Positions 1-8,152 of a DNA stretch of 64,000 nt are shown here, piece by piece. The stretch comes from Acidaminococcus fermentans (lineage in GTDB: Bacteria; Bacillota; Negativicutes; Acidaminococcales; Acidaminococcaceae): NCBI RefSeq assembly GCF_009696675.1, contig NZ_VULN01000003.1, positions 124,001-188,000 on the forward strand. The letters are read 5' to 3'. Below the pieces are notes generated by a model, which worked only from the letters and a program-made list of their open reading frames with translations, was not told the DNA's origin and searched no databases. The position numbers were made by a program, and so were the translations under genes. Within the stretch, counting starts at the first letter, position 1, and each line of letters opens with the position of its first letter.

Positions 1-81
1 TCCGCCCCCGGCAAGACCGTCTACAAAGAATTCGGCTTCACCGTGGACCATGTGGTGGAAATGGTGAAGAAACTGAAGTGA
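1..81 (+). CDS. Transketolase C-terminal subunit, 3' end only (partial)
   Basis: The window opens inside a reading frame of 26 codons ending in TGA at 79-81. The visible C-terminus (…YKEFGFTVDHVV…) resembles the last residues of the C-terminal half of split transketolases, where a short helix closes the protein after a 'GESAPG'-like segment. Anaerobic Firmicutes commonly encode transketolase as two subunits. Only the tail is present, so the identification rests on a short stretch; 1-deoxyxylulose-5-phosphate synthase has a related C-terminus and is the main alternative. Confidence 0.5.
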   Translation, partial: SAPGKTVYKEFGFTVDHVVEMVKKLK

Positions 82-88
82 TTGGATG

Positions 89-119
89 AAAAAGGCTGTC
101 GCTCAGGCGGCAGCCTTTT
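89..119 (+). terminator. Rho-independent terminator after the transketolase fragment
   Basis: A GC-rich stem (AAAGGCTGTCGC / GCGGCAGCC with a TCAG loop) is followed by five T residues. It lies between the transketolase stop at 81 and the thiD start at 139, so it would separate the two units unless read through. Confidence 0.7.
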
Positions 120-138
120 TCAGAAAGAAGGAGAAAAC

Positions 139-954
139 ATGTTCCATCTGTTGACCATTGCCGGGTCGGATTCTTCCGGCGGAGCCGGCATCCAGGCTGA
201 CCTGAAGACTTTTGCCGCTCATGGCTGCTACGGCATGAGCGTGATCACTGCCGTGACTGCCCAGAACACCACCGGGGTCACCGCCATCCAGAACATCGAC
301 CCGGAAGTGGTGGAAGCCCAGATCGATGCCGTATTCCAGGATATCCGGGTGGACGGGGTCAAGGTAGGGATGGTGTCCAATTCCGCTTTGATCCGGGCCA
401 TTGCCCGGAAAATGGAGGAGTACGCTCCCAAAGTGCTGGTGGTGGATCCGGTGATGGTGGCCACTTCCGGCAGCTATCTCTTGGAAAAAGAGGCCCGGAA
501 GGACCTTCAGGAAAAACTGCTGCCTCTGGCCACCCTGATCACTCCCAACATGCAGGAAGGAGAAGTATTGTCCGGCCTTTCCATCCGCAGCCAGGATGAC
601 ATGGAAAAGGCTGCGGCGGTGATCTGCCAGAAAGGGGCCAGGGCCGTGCTGCTGAAAGGCGGCCATCTGGCGGATACGGCCGATGACTACCTTCTGTATC
701 CCGGGGAAGGGGACTGGCTGAAGGGAAAATGGTTCCCGGGCCAGCGGTTCGACAACCCCAATACCCATGGCACCGGCTGCAGCCTGTCTTCTGCCCTGGC
801 CGCGGAACTGGCCGCCGGTCAGCCACTTCCGGAAGCCGTGGAAAAGGCCAAGGCCTATGTGGCCCTGGGCATCCAGAACGGTCTGGCGGTGGGCAAGGGC
901 CACGGGCCCATCCACCATTTCGTGGATCTGTACCGGCATGCCGGCTGGGAGTGA
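139..954 (+). CDS. thiD: Hydroxymethylpyrimidine/phosphomethylpyrimidine kinase ThiD
   Basis: ThiD phosphorylates HMP and then HMP-P to give HMP-PP for thiamine synthesis in the cytoplasm. The 271-residue protein has the family's substrate loop GSDSSGGAGIQAD at residues 9-21. Near the C-terminus it has the ribokinase-fold anion hole HGTGCSLSSA, with Cys214 in the usual position. The ATG at 139 is preceded by AGAAGGAG; the frame is open upstream to 82, but that extension runs through the terminator stem and is unlikely to be translated. thiE follows after 6 bases, so the two are probably co-transcribed. No TPP riboswitch is seen here, unlike thiC at 24782. Confidence 0.95.
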   Translation: MFHLLTIAGSDSSGGAGIQADLKTFAAHGCYGMSVITAVTAQNTTGVTAIQNIDPEVVEAQIDAVFQDIRVDGVKVGMVSNSALIRAIARKMEEYAPKVLVVDPVMVATSGSYLLEKEARKDLQEKLLPLATLITPNMQEGEVLSGLSIRSQDDMEKAAAVICQKGARAVLLKGGHLADTADDYLLYPGEGDWLKGKWFPGQRFDNPNTHGTGCSLSSALAAELAAGQPLPEAVEKAKAYVALGIQNGLAVGKGHGPIHHFVDLYRHAGWE

Positions 955-960
955 TGCATC

Positions 961-1593
961 ATGAAAAAATTTGATCTGAGCCTGTACCTGGTCACTGACC
1001 GGAACTGTCTCCAGGGCAGGGATTTTTATGAAGCGGTGGAGGAAGCCCTCCGGGCCGGGGTGACCCTGCTCCAGCTCCGGGAAAAGCATCTGGGCCTGGA
1101 AGACCTGGTGGCGGAAGGGAAAAAGGTAAAGGCCCTGTGCCGGAAGTACCAGGTGCCCTTCCTGGTGGACGACAATGTGGAAGCGGCCAAAATCCTGGAA
1201 GCAGACGGTGTCCATCTGGGCCAGGAAGACGAGGCCATCCAGAAGGCCCGGGCGGCTCTGGGGCCGGACGCCATCATCGGCATTTCCGCTCACAATCTGG
1301 AGGAAGCCCTGGAAGCCCAGGCCCAGGGGGCCGATTACCTGGGAGTGGGGGCCCTGTATCCCACCGGGAGCAAAAAGGATGCCTCCCTGCTGCCTGCCGG
1401 GATGCTGGAAAAAATCGTCCAGGCGGTCCGGATCCCGGTTGCAGGCATCGGAGGCATCCAGGAAGACCGGATGGAGGAAGTACTGGACCAGGGTGCCGCC
1501 GGCTGTGCCATGATCAGCGCCATTCTGGGAGCTCCTGACATCACCGCTGCTGTCAGCCGGATGAAGGCCCTAATCCAGGCCCGGCAGCAGTGA
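961..1593 (+). CDS. thiE: Thiamine-phosphate synthase ThiE
   Basis: ThiE couples HMP-PP to thiazole phosphate to give thiamine monophosphate. The 210-residue TIM barrel shows the family landmarks: the N-terminal LYLVTDR strand, the LLQLREK phosphate-binding strand near residue 40, the YLGVGALYPTGSKK loop near 121-135 and the VAGIGGI strand near 160. Length is normal for the family. It starts 6 bases after thiD and forms the second gene of a thiDE pair. ThiM and the thiazole branch are not in the window. Confidence 0.95.
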   Translation: MKKFDLSLYLVTDRNCLQGRDFYEAVEEALRAGVTLLQLREKHLGLEDLVAEGKKVKALCRKYQVPFLVDDNVEAAKILEADGVHLGQEDEAIQKARAALGPDAIIGISAHNLEEALEAQAQGADYLGVGALYPTGSKKDASLLPAGMLEKIVQAVRIPVAGIGGIQEDRMEEVLDQGAAGCAMISAILGAPDITAAVSRMKALIQARQQ

Positions 1594-1605
1594 CGGGAGG
1601 CAGCC

Positions 1606-2010
1606 ATGGCAAGCGACCTGAAAACGGAAAAACTGGGGAAGAAGCTCCTGTCCCGGTTCACCCGGCAGCTGACGGACCAGGTGTTCCTGTTCCTCCAGCA
1701 GGACCCGGAGCTTTATGAGGAATACCAGGCCCTGGTCCGGGACAGCAGCCCCAACGGTGTGAATTCCGTCCTGGGCCGGATGATCACCGAAGCCTATGAT
1801 CTGGTGAACCTGAACAAGGAAACCCATCCCCAGTCCCCTCTTTTGAAAAAATACACCCGCCATGCAGTCCGGTGGGAAAAGGAGGACCTGGAAGTCCAGA
1901 AAAAAGTCCTTTACGGGGACCGGGACCTGTTTACTCCCCAGCCGGCCAAATCCGGTGAGGAACGGAAAGCCCCCAAAAAGAAGGGACCGGACCAGGAGAG
2001 TCTCTTCTGA
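1606..2010 (+). CDS. Hypothetical protein, 134 aa, charged
   Basis: I do not recognise this family. The product is soluble-looking and highly charged, with a Lys/Glu-rich C-terminal tail (residues about 110-134) likely to be disordered and no membrane segment or cysteine motif. It begins 12 bases after thiE behind GGGAGGC and ends just before a terminator at 2024, so it is probably the last gene of the thiDE transcript. That does not by itself imply a thiamine role. Confidence 0.7.
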   Translation: MASDLKTEKLGKKLLSRFTRQLTDQVFLFLQQDPELYEEYQALVRDSSPNGVNSVLGRMITEAYDLVNLNKETHPQSPLLKKYTRHAVRWEKEDLEVQKKVLYGDRDLFTPQPAKSGEERKAPKKKGPDQESLF

Positions 2011-2023
2011 GAAAAAAACCTTG

Positions 2024-2054
2024 CCTGTCAAGGAAAAATCCTTGACAGGTTTTT
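2024..2054 (+). terminator. Terminator overlapping the -35 box of the SRP operon promoter
   Basis: A 10-bp perfect stem (CCTGTCAAGG / CCTTGACAGG, 6-base loop) is followed by TTTTT. The right arm of the stem contains the TTGACA hexamer used by the next promoter, so terminator and promoter share bases. Confidence 0.85.
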
Positions 2055-2070
2055 CTCTTTATAGTACAAT
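2042..2070 (+). promoter_or_regulatory. Sigma-70 type promoter for ylxM-ffh operon
   Basis: TTGACA at 2042-2047 and TACAAT at 2065-2070 are separated by exactly 17 bases. It lies 18 bases upstream of the ylxM start and just after the hypothetical gene's terminator, making it the likely start of the SRP/ribosomal operon. Confidence 0.85.
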
Positions 2071-2087
2071 AGCACCCGGTGATATTC

Positions 2088-2453
2088 ATGCAGGATGAAG
2101 GCTTTGAAAAAAGGATCCGGTTCGGTCAGCTCTATGCCATCTACGGCGGGCTGCTCACGGAGAAACAGCAGAAAATCATGGAAGAGTATTTCTACGATGA
2201 CCTGTCATTGGGAGAAATCGCGGAAAATACCCAGACCAGCCGTCAGGCGGTCTATGATCTGCTGCGGCGTGTGGAACAGACCTTGGAAAAGTACGAAAAC
2301 AGACTTCACCTGCTGCACCAGGATCAGGAACGGCAGTTCAAGCTCCGGGGAGCGGTAAAACTCCTGGAAGCCTGCCGGATCAGTGACAGCACCGATCCCC
2401 GTTTGGGGAAGGTGGAAGATATCCTGAAAAGCATCATTGACGAAAGCAGGTAA
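2088..2453 (+). CDS. ylxM: SRP-associated DNA-binding protein YlxM
   Basis: YlxM/p13 is a small helix-turn-helix protein encoded next to ffh in Firmicutes and associated with the SRP pathway. The 121-residue product has a sigma-70 region-4-like HTH: LTEKQQKIMEEYF, then LSLGEIAENTQTSRQAVYDLLRR at about residues 25-64. The ATG at 2088 is preferred over an in-frame GTG at 2079; both have weak Shine-Dalgarno sequences. ffh starts 2 bases after the stop, indicating tight coupling. Confidence 0.9.
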   Translation: MQDEGFEKRIRFGQLYAIYGGLLTEKQQKIMEEYFYDDLSLGEIAENTQTSRQAVYDLLRRVEQTLEKYENRLHLLHQDQERQFKLRGAVKLLEACRISDSTDPRLGKVEDILKSIIDESR

Positions 2454-2455
2454 CT

Positions 2456-3802
2456 ATGGCTTTTGAAATCCTAACCGACAAACTGACGGCAGCCATCCAG
2501 AAGCTCCGGGGACAGAAGACGGTTTCCGAACAGGATCTGAAAGAGACCCTCCGGGAAGTCCGGCTGGCCCTGCTGGAAGCGGATGTGAACTTCAAGGTCG
2601 TCAAAGAATTTACCGCCAAGATCAAGGAGCGGGCCATGGGGCAGCAGGTTGACCCCAATCTCACTCCAGGCCAATATATTGTGAAGATCGTCCATGAGGA
2701 GCTCATCGAGCTCCTGGGGGGCACCCAGAGCAAGCTGAACCAGGCGGCCAATCCGCCTACGGTAATCATGCTGGTGGGGCTCCAGGGCGCCGGCAAGACC
2801 ACCACTCTGGGCAAGCTGGCCAACTACCTGCGGAAAAACGGGAAGAAGCCGCTGATGGTGGCCGGGGACGTGTACCGTCCTGCCGCCATTACCCAGCTGG
2901 AAGTCATCGGCAAACAGCTGGATATGCCGGTGTTCTCTCTGGGAGACCAGGTTTCTCCGGTGGAAATCGCCAAAGAATCCCTGAAGCGGGCCAATGCCCT
3001 CCTGTGCGATACCGTGCTCATCGATACCGCCGGCCGTCTCCATGTGGACGAGACCCTGATGAATGAGCTGAAAGACATGAAAGCCGCGGTCCATCCGGAC
3101 GAAATCCTGCTGGTGGTGGATGCCATGACCGGCCAGGACGCCGTTACGGTGGCCGATTCCTTCAACAAAGCCCTGGGCATTACAGGGCTGATTGTGACCA
3201 AGCTGGACGGTGACGCCCGTGGGGGCGCCGTACTCAGCGTCAAGGCAGTGACCAACTGTCCGGTGAAGTTTGTAGGGATGGGAGAAAAACTGGATGCCCT
3301 CCAGCCCTTCTATCCTGACCGTATGGCTTCCCGGATCCTGGGCATGGGGGACGTGCTCTCCCTGATCGAAAAGGCTCAGGAAGCCATCGATGTGGATTCG
3401 GCCAAAAAAATGGCGGAATCCCTGAAGAAGAATGAATTCACCCTGGACATGTTCCTGGACCAGATGAAACAGGTCAAGAAACTGGGGTCCCTGGAATCCA
3501 TTCTCAGCATGATCCCCGGCATGGGTAAATTTGCCAAGCAGCTGGAAGGGGTGGATCTGGACGGCAAGGAAGTCCGCCGGCTGGAAGCCATCATCTATTC
3601 CATGACGCCTCAGGAGCGGCAGAATCCCCGGATCATCAACGGGTCCCGGCGCAAGCGCATTGCAGCCGGCTGCGGCCAGCGGGTCCAGGATGTGAACCGG
3701 CTGCTGAAGCAGTTCGAAGAGAGCAAGAAGCTCATGAAGACCATGCAGGGTATGAACAAGTATGCACGGAAAGGCAGATTCAAACTGCCTTTCATGCAAT
3801 AA
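2456..3802 (+). CDS. ffh: Signal recognition particle GTPase Ffh
   Basis: Ffh binds 4.5S RNA and the signal sequences of nascent membrane proteins and delivers ribosomes to FtsY. The 448-residue protein has an N domain, then the G domain with GLQGAGKTTT near residue 106, DTAGRL near 190 and TKLDGDARGGA near 248. A methionine-rich M domain (about 300-440) carries the RKRIAAGCGQRVQDVNRLL RNA-binding segment. Length is typical. It follows ylxM closely, and rpsP comes next, the standard Firmicutes order. Confidence 0.98.
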   Translation: MAFEILTDKLTAAIQKLRGQKTVSEQDLKETLREVRLALLEADVNFKVVKEFTAKIKERAMGQQVDPNLTPGQYIVKIVHEELIELLGGTQSKLNQAANPPTVIMLVGLQGAGKTTTLGKLANYLRKNGKKPLMVAGDVYRPAAITQLEVIGKQLDMPVFSLGDQVSPVEIAKESLKRANALLCDTVLIDTAGRLHVDETLMNELKDMKAAVHPDEILLVVDAMTGQDAVTVADSFNKALGITGLIVTKLDGDARGGAVLSVKAVTNCPVKFVGMGEKLDALQPFYPDRMASRILGMGDVLSLIEKAQEAIDVDSAKKMAESLKKNEFTLDMFLDQMKQVKKLGSLESILSMIPGMGKFAKQLEGVDLDGKEVRRLEAIIYSMTPQERQNPRIINGSRRKRIAAGCGQRVQDVNRLLKQFEESKKLMKTMQGMNKYARKGRFKLPFMQ

Positions 3803-3829
3803 AACCAATCTGGTAAGGAGGTGAATGTT

Positions 3830-4102
3830 GTGGCAGTTAAAATCCGTCTGAAACGTATGGGTGCCAAAAAGAGCCCCTTCTATCGTATCGTCGTTGCTGA
3901 CGAACGGGCTCCCCGTGACGGCCGTTTCATCGAAACCGTAGGTACCTACGATTCCACTGTTGATCCCGCCGTGGTTACCATCGACGAAGAAAAAGCTCTG
4001 TCCTGGATGAAAAAGGGCGCACAGCCGACTGATACGGTTCGTTCCATGTTCAGCAAACAGGGTCTGATGGCGAAACTGGCTGGCGAAAAAGCAGCCAAAT
4101 AA
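3830..4102 (+). CDS. rpsP: 30S ribosomal protein S16
   Basis: S16 is a 30S assembly protein. The 90-residue product opens with [20 protein letters not shown], the canonical N-terminus. The GTG at 3830 is chosen because AAGGAGGTG sits 7 bases upstream and the protein then begins at the conserved residue. An in-frame GTG at 3821 overlaps the Shine-Dalgarno itself. khpA follows after 11 bases. Confidence 0.97.
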   Translation: MAVKIRLKRMGAKKSPFYRIVVADERAPRDGRFIETVGTYDSTVDPAVVTIDEEKALSWMKKGAQPTDTVRSMFSKQGLMAKLAGEKAAK

Positions 4103-4113
4103 GGAGGATGACT

Positions 4114-4341
4114 ATGAAAAAGATAGTTGAAGTGATTGCTAAGGCTATCGTGAATAATCCCTCCGAGGTCCAGGTGGAGGAAGAAAGGACCGGATCTTCC
4201 GTGATCCTGAAACTCCACGTGGCGCCTGAAGATATGGGTAAAGTGATCGGCAAACAAGGCCGCATTGCCAAGGCCATCCGTCTGGTGATGAAAGCAGCTG
4301 CTACCCGCGAAAACGTGAAAGTCATCGTTGATATCGACTAA
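4114..4341 (+). CDS. khpA: KH-domain RNA-binding protein KhpA
   Basis: KhpA is a small single-KH protein that, with KhpB/EloR, binds RNA and influences cell elongation in Gram-positive bacteria. The 75-residue product has the KH signature VIGKQGRIAKAIR with GKQG at about residues 46-49. The ATG at 4114 is correct because AAGGAGG (4101-4107) directly abuts an earlier ATG at 4108. Position between rpsP and ylqD/rimM matches Firmicutes. Confidence 0.94.
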   Translation: MKKIVEVIAKAIVNNPSEVQVEEERTGSSVILKLHVAPEDMGKVIGKQGRIAKAIRLVMKAAATRENVKVIVDID

Positions 4342-4352
4342 AGGTGGTTACC

Positions 4353-4760
4353 ATGGATAAAATGATCGTTCGGGTGCCTGTAGTCATCAAGGCCAAGGTC
4401 ACTGAAGACCTGAAAGCCAAGATCATTGCAGATATGAAGCGTCAGGTCCAGGCGGCAGAACTGGATTTCGAACAGTTCCAGTTCAATGCCAAGCGGGCGC
4501 TGAATGAACAGTCCGCTGCCGGTCCGGAGGCTGTCCGGGGGCTCCAGGAGCAGATCCAGTATGAAAAGGCCCAGCGGGGCCATGCTCTCCAGGAACTGAA
4601 AGACAAGCTGGAACGGGCTGAAAACCTGGAAATCGGCAGTGAAGTCGGTCATGGTACACTGGAACGTTCTGTAGAAATCGCTGTAGGCAGCGACCTGGAA
4701 GCCCTTATGGGGGCGGAAATCGTCGTGGAAGACGGCAAAGTCGTCGGCTTCAGAGAATAA
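4353..4760 (+). CDS. ylqD: YlqD-family protein
   Basis: Members of this family of unknown biochemical function sit between khpA and rimM in Firmicutes. The 135-residue product has an N-terminal beta segment (VRVPVVIKAKVTEDLK), a long Glu/Gln/Lys-rich coiled-coil helix at about 25-100, and a C-terminal beta region (IAVGSDLEALMGAEIVVEDGKVV). ATG 4353 has AAGGTGG upstream; the open frame starts 9 bases earlier at a GTG that lies in the Shine-Dalgarno. Assignment relies on position and this helix-sandwich layout. Confidence 0.8.
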   Translation: MDKMIVRVPVVIKAKVTEDLKAKIIADMKRQVQAAELDFEQFQFNAKRALNEQSAAGPEAVRGLQEQIQYEKAQRGHALQELKDKLERAENLEIGSEVGHGTLERSVEIAVGSDLEALMGAEIVVEDGKVVGFRE

Positions 4761-4764
4761 GCCT

Positions 4765-5259
4765 ATGGAACAGCATATCGTGATTGGCAAAATTGTCGCC
4801 CCGCATGGCGTGCGGGGCGAATTTCGCATTATGCCGCAGACGGATCATCCGGAGCGGTACGCCAAAATGAAGAAGATCACCCTGGACAACGGCCGGGACT
4901 ACACGGTCCAAAGCCTCCGTCAGCACAAGAATGTGTACCTGATGAAGGTGGAGGGCATTGAGACCATGAACGATGCGGAGACCCTCCGGGGCCGGACCAT
5001 CGTCCTGCGGCCGGAAGAACTGCCTCCTCTGCCGGAAGGCCAGTTCTATGTCCGGGACATCATCGGCTTTGCCGCCGTGACTCCGGAAGGGGAAACGGTG
5101 GGGATGCTGAAGGATGTGATCAGCCCCGGTTCCACCGATGTGTTCGTCATTGCTCCGCCCCAGGGGGAAGATATCCTGGTGGCGGCCATTGCGGACAATA
5201 TCCGGAACATCGACTGGGAAAAGAAGCAGATCACTGTGGTGCTGCCGGAGTGGATCTGA
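4765..5259 (+). CDS. rimM: Ribosome maturation factor RimM
   Basis: RimM binds S19 and assists maturation of the 30S head. The 164-residue protein has the N-terminal barrel signature IVAPHGVRGEFRI at about residues 9-21. A C-terminal PRC barrel (FYVRDIIGFAAVTPEGETVG…) leads to the usual ending …KKQITVVLPEWI. It lies 4 bases after ylqD and 1 base before trmD, consistent with translational coupling. Confidence 0.96.
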   Translation: MEQHIVIGKIVAPHGVRGEFRIMPQTDHPERYAKMKKITLDNGRDYTVQSLRQHKNVYLMKVEGIETMNDAETLRGRTIVLRPEELPPLPEGQFYVRDIIGFAAVTPEGETVGMLKDVISPGSTDVFVIAPPQGEDILVAAIADNIRNIDWEKKQITVVLPEWI

Positions 5260-5260
5260 G

Positions 5261-6031
5261 ATGAAATTCGTATTTGTCACTCTTTTCCCGGAGATGATCC
5301 GGAGCGCCTGCAGCTGGAGCATCCTGGGCCGGGCGGCTCAGGAAGGGCTCCTGTCCGTGGACTGTGTGGATCCCCGGGACTATGCCACCGACCGGCACCG
5401 GAGCGTGGACGATACCACCTGCGGCGGCGGAGCAGGGATGGTGCTGAAACCCCAGACTTATCTGGCGGCCCTGGAACGGGCCCGGGAGCTGGCACCGGGA
5501 GCCCTGGTGGCGGCCCTGACCCCGGTGGGAGAATCCCTCCGGCAGGAACGGGTGTGTGAACTGGCCCGGAGCGGGCAGGATCTGATCCTGCTCTGCGGCC
5601 ATTATGAAGGCTTTGACGAACGGATCCTGGAGGAAGCTGATCTCCGGCTTTCCATCGGGGATTTTGTGCTGACCGGAGGAGAACTGGCGGCCCTGTGCAT
5701 CATGGATGCAGTGGCCCGGTTCATTCCCGGGGTGCTGGGCAAGCAGGTAAGCGCCGAGGAAGATTCCTTCCATGACAGCCTGCTGGAATACCCCCAGTAC
5801 ACCCGTCCGGTGGAGTACAGGGGCAAAGCCGTGCCGGAAGTCCTGCTTTCCGGCGACCACGGTAAAATCGGCCAGTGGCGGAGAAAGGAGAGCCTGCGGG
5901 CCACCTTCCTCCACCGCCCGGAACTGCTGCGGACCATGCAGTGGCAGAAGGGGGACGGGAGACTGTTCCTGGCCATGGAAGAAGAAGAAAAAGAGAAGTC
6001 CCGGACGGCCGGGAAAAGCAGGGAATCCTGA
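5261..6031 (+). CDS. trmD: tRNA (guanine-N1)-methyltransferase TrmD
   Basis: TrmD methylates G37 of tRNAs reading CNN/GGG codons and prevents +1 frameshifting. The 256-residue protein shows the SPOUT trefoil-knot motifs DDTTCGGGAGMVLKP (about 50-64), LLCGHYEGFDER (about 110-121) and SIGDFVLTGGELAA (about 131-144). ATG 5261 follows the rimM stop by one base. The C-terminal 20 residues are unusually Glu/Lys-rich. rplS follows with its own promoter and leader. Confidence 0.97.
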   Translation: MKFVFVTLFPEMIRSACSWSILGRAAQEGLLSVDCVDPRDYATDRHRSVDDTTCGGGAGMVLKPQTYLAALERARELAPGALVAALTPVGESLRQERVCELARSGQDLILLCGHYEGFDERILEEADLRLSIGDFVLTGGELAALCIMDAVARFIPGVLGKQVSAEEDSFHDSLLEYPQYTRPVEYRGKAVPEVLLSGDHGKIGQWRRKESLRATFLHRPELLRTMQWQKGDGRLFLAMEEEEKEKSRTAGKSRES

Positions 6032-6040
6032 CTTTTTCGG

Positions 6041-6070
6041 TTGCACCGGGAGCCGGCTGTATGGTATAAT
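6041..6070 (+). promoter_or_regulatory. Promoter for rplS (extended -10)
   Basis: TTGCAC at 6041-6046 and TATAAT at 6065-6070 are 18 bases apart, with TGG immediately before the -10. rplS can therefore be transcribed separately from the upstream operon. Confidence 0.75.
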
Positions 6071-6074
6071 ACAG

Positions 6075-6151
6075 CGTATGCATTAACGGGCGGTCCGCTG
6101 TTAGCACGTGGCTAGACATGAACGTCTTGGATTCTGAGGAGGAAATTAATA
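6075..6151 (+). promoter_or_regulatory. Structured 5' leader of rplS, possible L19 autoregulatory leader
   Basis: About 75 transcribed bases precede rplS. They can fold into an AACGGGCGG/CCGCTGTT hairpin and an AGAC/GTCT hairpin just upstream of the GAGGAGG Shine-Dalgarno. Ribosomal-protein leaders that bind L19 are known from Firmicutes. Whether this one belongs to that class cannot be decided by eye. Confidence 0.45.
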
Positions 6152-6493
6152 ATGAACGTTATTGAAGCAATTGAAAAGGAACAGCTGCGTTCCGACATTC
6201 CCGAATTCCGTCCTGGCGATACCCTGAAGGTATATGTGAAGGTTGTGGAAGGCACCCGTGAACGGGTTCAGCTGTTTGAAGGCGTATGCATTGCCCGGAG
6301 CGGTTCCGGTGCCCGGGAAATGTTCACTGTTCGCCGCGTTGCTTCCGGCGTTGGTGTGGAAAGAATGTTCCCTGTCCATTCCCCGCGTCTGGAAAAAATC
6401 GTTGTATCCCACAGAGGTGTGGTACGCAGAGCAAAACTGTACTATCTGCGTAAACTGACCGGTAAAGCCGCTCGTATCAGAGAACGTCGGTAA
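6152..6493 (+). CDS. rplS: 50S ribosomal protein L19
   Basis: L19 lies at the subunit interface. The 113-residue product shows the family sequence ([22 protein letters not shown] … [13 protein letters not shown] … [19 protein letters not shown]). GAGGAGG lies 7 bases upstream of ATG 6152. It uses the high-expression codon set, visibly different from the neighbouring lepB. It closes the ylxM-rplS block and is followed by a strong terminator. Confidence 0.98.
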   Translation: MNVIEAIEKEQLRSDIPEFRPGDTLKVYVKVVEGTRERVQLFEGVCIARSGSGAREMFTVRRVASGVGVERMFPVHSPRLEKIVVSHRGVVRRAKLYYLRKLTGKAARIRERR

Positions 6494-6505
6494 TCGGATC
6501 AATGA

Positions 6506-6534
6506 GGCAGTTGCTCCGGCAACTGCCTTTTTTA
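6506..6534 (+). terminator. Terminator of rplS
   Basis: A 9-bp perfect stem GGCAGTTGC/GCAACTGCC with a TCCG tetraloop is followed by seven T residues. Confidence 0.93.
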
Positions 6535-6550
6535 TTGCAAAGGAGAAGGC

Positions 6551-7090
6551 ATGAGCGAAGAAAAGAAATCCGGCTCCTGGCAGGATACGGTCAGTGACTG
6601 GCTGATTTCCATCATTGTGGCCGTGGTGCTGGCTTTTGGGATCCGTACCTTCCTGGTGGAACCCTATATGGTCTCTGGACCTTCCATGATGAACACCCTC
6701 CAGGACCAGGAACGGCTGCTGGTGAACAAGCTGGTCTATTACACCCGCCAGCCCAAACGGGGAGAAATCATCGTGTTCAAGTATCCCAGTGACACCCGGC
6801 GGGACTTCATCAAACGGGTCATCGCCGTGGGCGGGGACACCATCGAGATCCGGGACGGGAAGACCTATGTGAACGGGGAAGCCCTGGATGAAAGCTATAT
6901 CCGGGAACCCTTCCACACCAACCTGCCCAAGACCACCGTCCCTGCCGGCCATATCTTTGTTATGGGGGACAACCGGAACAACTCCGAAGACAGCCGGTTC
7001 CGGGATGTGGGCTTTGTGGATCTGAGCCTGGTGAAAGGCAAAGCCAGCCTGATCTTCTGGCCCCTGGGACAGATACGGGCACTGCCTTGA
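6551..7090 (+). CDS. lepB: Signal peptidase I
   Basis: Membrane-bound Ser/Lys protease that cleaves Sec signal peptides. The 179-residue protein has one N-terminal membrane segment (about residues 16-36). The nucleophile motif SGPSMMNTL follows with Ser45, then the general base Lys88 in DFIKRVIAVGGD and the box GDNRNNSEDSR near 139-149. This is the short Gram-positive type with one anchor. AAAGGAGA precedes ATG 6551. It lies between the rplS terminator and its own. Confidence 0.96.
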   Translation: MSEEKKSGSWQDTVSDWLISIIVAVVLAFGIRTFLVEPYMVSGPSMMNTLQDQERLLVNKLVYYTRQPKRGEIIVFKYPSDTRRDFIKRVIAVGGDTIEIRDGKTYVNGEALDESYIREPFHTNLPKTTVPAGHIFVMGDNRNNSEDSRFRDVGFVDLSLVKGKASLIFWPLGQIRALP

Positions 7091-7096
7091 AAAAAA

Positions 7097-7139
7097 GGGG
7101 CTGTGAAAAAATGAAAGATCATTTTTTCACAGCCCCTTT
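7097..7139 (+). terminator. Strong terminator after lepB
   Basis: A 17-bp perfect inverted repeat (GGGGCTGTGAAAAAATG / CATTTTTTCACAGCCCC, 6-base loop), ending at 7136 and followed by TTTA. Confidence 0.88.
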
Positions 7140-7203
7140 ACTGCACCAAATTCCCGTTAATGCCCCGCTTTTTCCACAATTCGCTTCTGAATGGGAAGCA
7201 TGG

Positions 7204-7209
7204 TATAAT
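7204..7209 (+). promoter_or_regulatory. Probable -10 box for rbgA
   Basis: TGGTATAATG is a good extended -10 element. The best -35 candidate 17 bases upstream (TCGCTT at 7181) is weak. It lies 55 bases before the rbgA start. Confidence 0.5.
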
Positions 7210-7263
7210 GGGGCCTATGCATATTGACAGGCGTTGCCTGTTTGGATAAGAAAGGATGTACCC

Positions 7264-8151
7264 ATGGAAAATACAATCGGCGGAAAGAAATTCCATATCC
7301 AGTGGTTCCCCGGCCATATGACCAAGGCCAAACGGATGATGGAAGCCAACCTGAAACTGGTGGATGTGGTGGTGGAACTGCTGGACGCCAGGATTCCCCG
7401 GTCCAGTGCCAACCCCATGCTCCAGCAGCTGATCGGCAGCAAGCAGAAAATCGTGGTGCTGAACAAGACGGACATGGCAGATCCGGACCGGACCCGGGAC
7501 TGGCTGGCCTATTTTAAGAAGCACAGCTTTACGGCCCTGGAGGTGGACTGTCAGAAAGGCAAGGGAGTCAAGGCCCTGGTGAATGCCATCCAGAAAGCCG
7601 GAGAACCCACCCTGGAAAAATGGCGGAAAAAGGGCGTACGGAACCGGTCCATCCGGGTGATGATCGTAGGAATCCCCAATGTGGGGAAATCCACCCTGAT
7701 CAACCGGCTGCTGGGGAAGAACAAAGCCGCAGCCCAGAACAAGCCGGGGGTGACCCGGGGGCCTCAGTGGGTGATCCTGGGGAAGGGGCTGGAACTGCTG
7801 GATACCCCCGGTGTCCTGTGGCCCAAATTCGACAATCCGGAAACCGGGTTCTGCCTGGCGGTGACCGGTGCCATCCGGGAAGAGGTCTTTGATCAGGAAA
7901 CCGCCGTCCATATCCTGGTCCAACGGCTGATGAAGCTGTATCCCCAGGAATTGTCCGCCAGTTACCGGATCGAACTGACACCGGAAGATACCGTGGAAGC
8001 GGCGGAGGAAAAAATCGCCCGGGCCCGGGGCTGCCTGAAAGCCGGCGGAGTCCTGGATATGAATAAAACAATCCAGATGATTCTCCGTGACTTCAAGACC
8101 GGGAAACTGGGATCCTTCTCCCTGGAAGCCGCTCCCCGGGACGAGGCCTGA
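7264..8151 (+). CDS. rbgA: Ribosome biogenesis GTPase RbgA/YlqF
   Basis: RbgA is a circularly permuted GTPase needed for late 50S assembly. In the 295-residue protein G4 (LNKTD, near residue 67) precedes G1 ([10 protein letters not shown], near 136-145) and G3 (DTPG, near 180), as expected for the permuted family. The N-terminus carries the typical [16 protein letters not shown] 7264 is preferred over an in-frame upstream ATG at 7234 because AAAGGATG lies just before it and the protein then starts near the conserved region. rnhB begins 1 base after its stop. Confidence 0.96.
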   Translation: MENTIGGKKFHIQWFPGHMTKAKRMMEANLKLVDVVVELLDARIPRSSANPMLQQLIGSKQKIVVLNKTDMADPDRTRDWLAYFKKHSFTALEVDCQKGKGVKALVNAIQKAGEPTLEKWRKKGVRNRSIRVMIVGIPNVGKSTLINRLLGKNKAAAQNKPGVTRGPQWVILGKGLELLDTPGVLWPKFDNPETGFCLAVTGAIREEVFDQETAVHILVQRLMKLYPQELSASYRIELTPEDTVEAAEEKIARARGCLKAGGVLDMNKTIQMILRDFKTGKLGSFSLEAAPRDEA

Positions 8152-8152
8152 C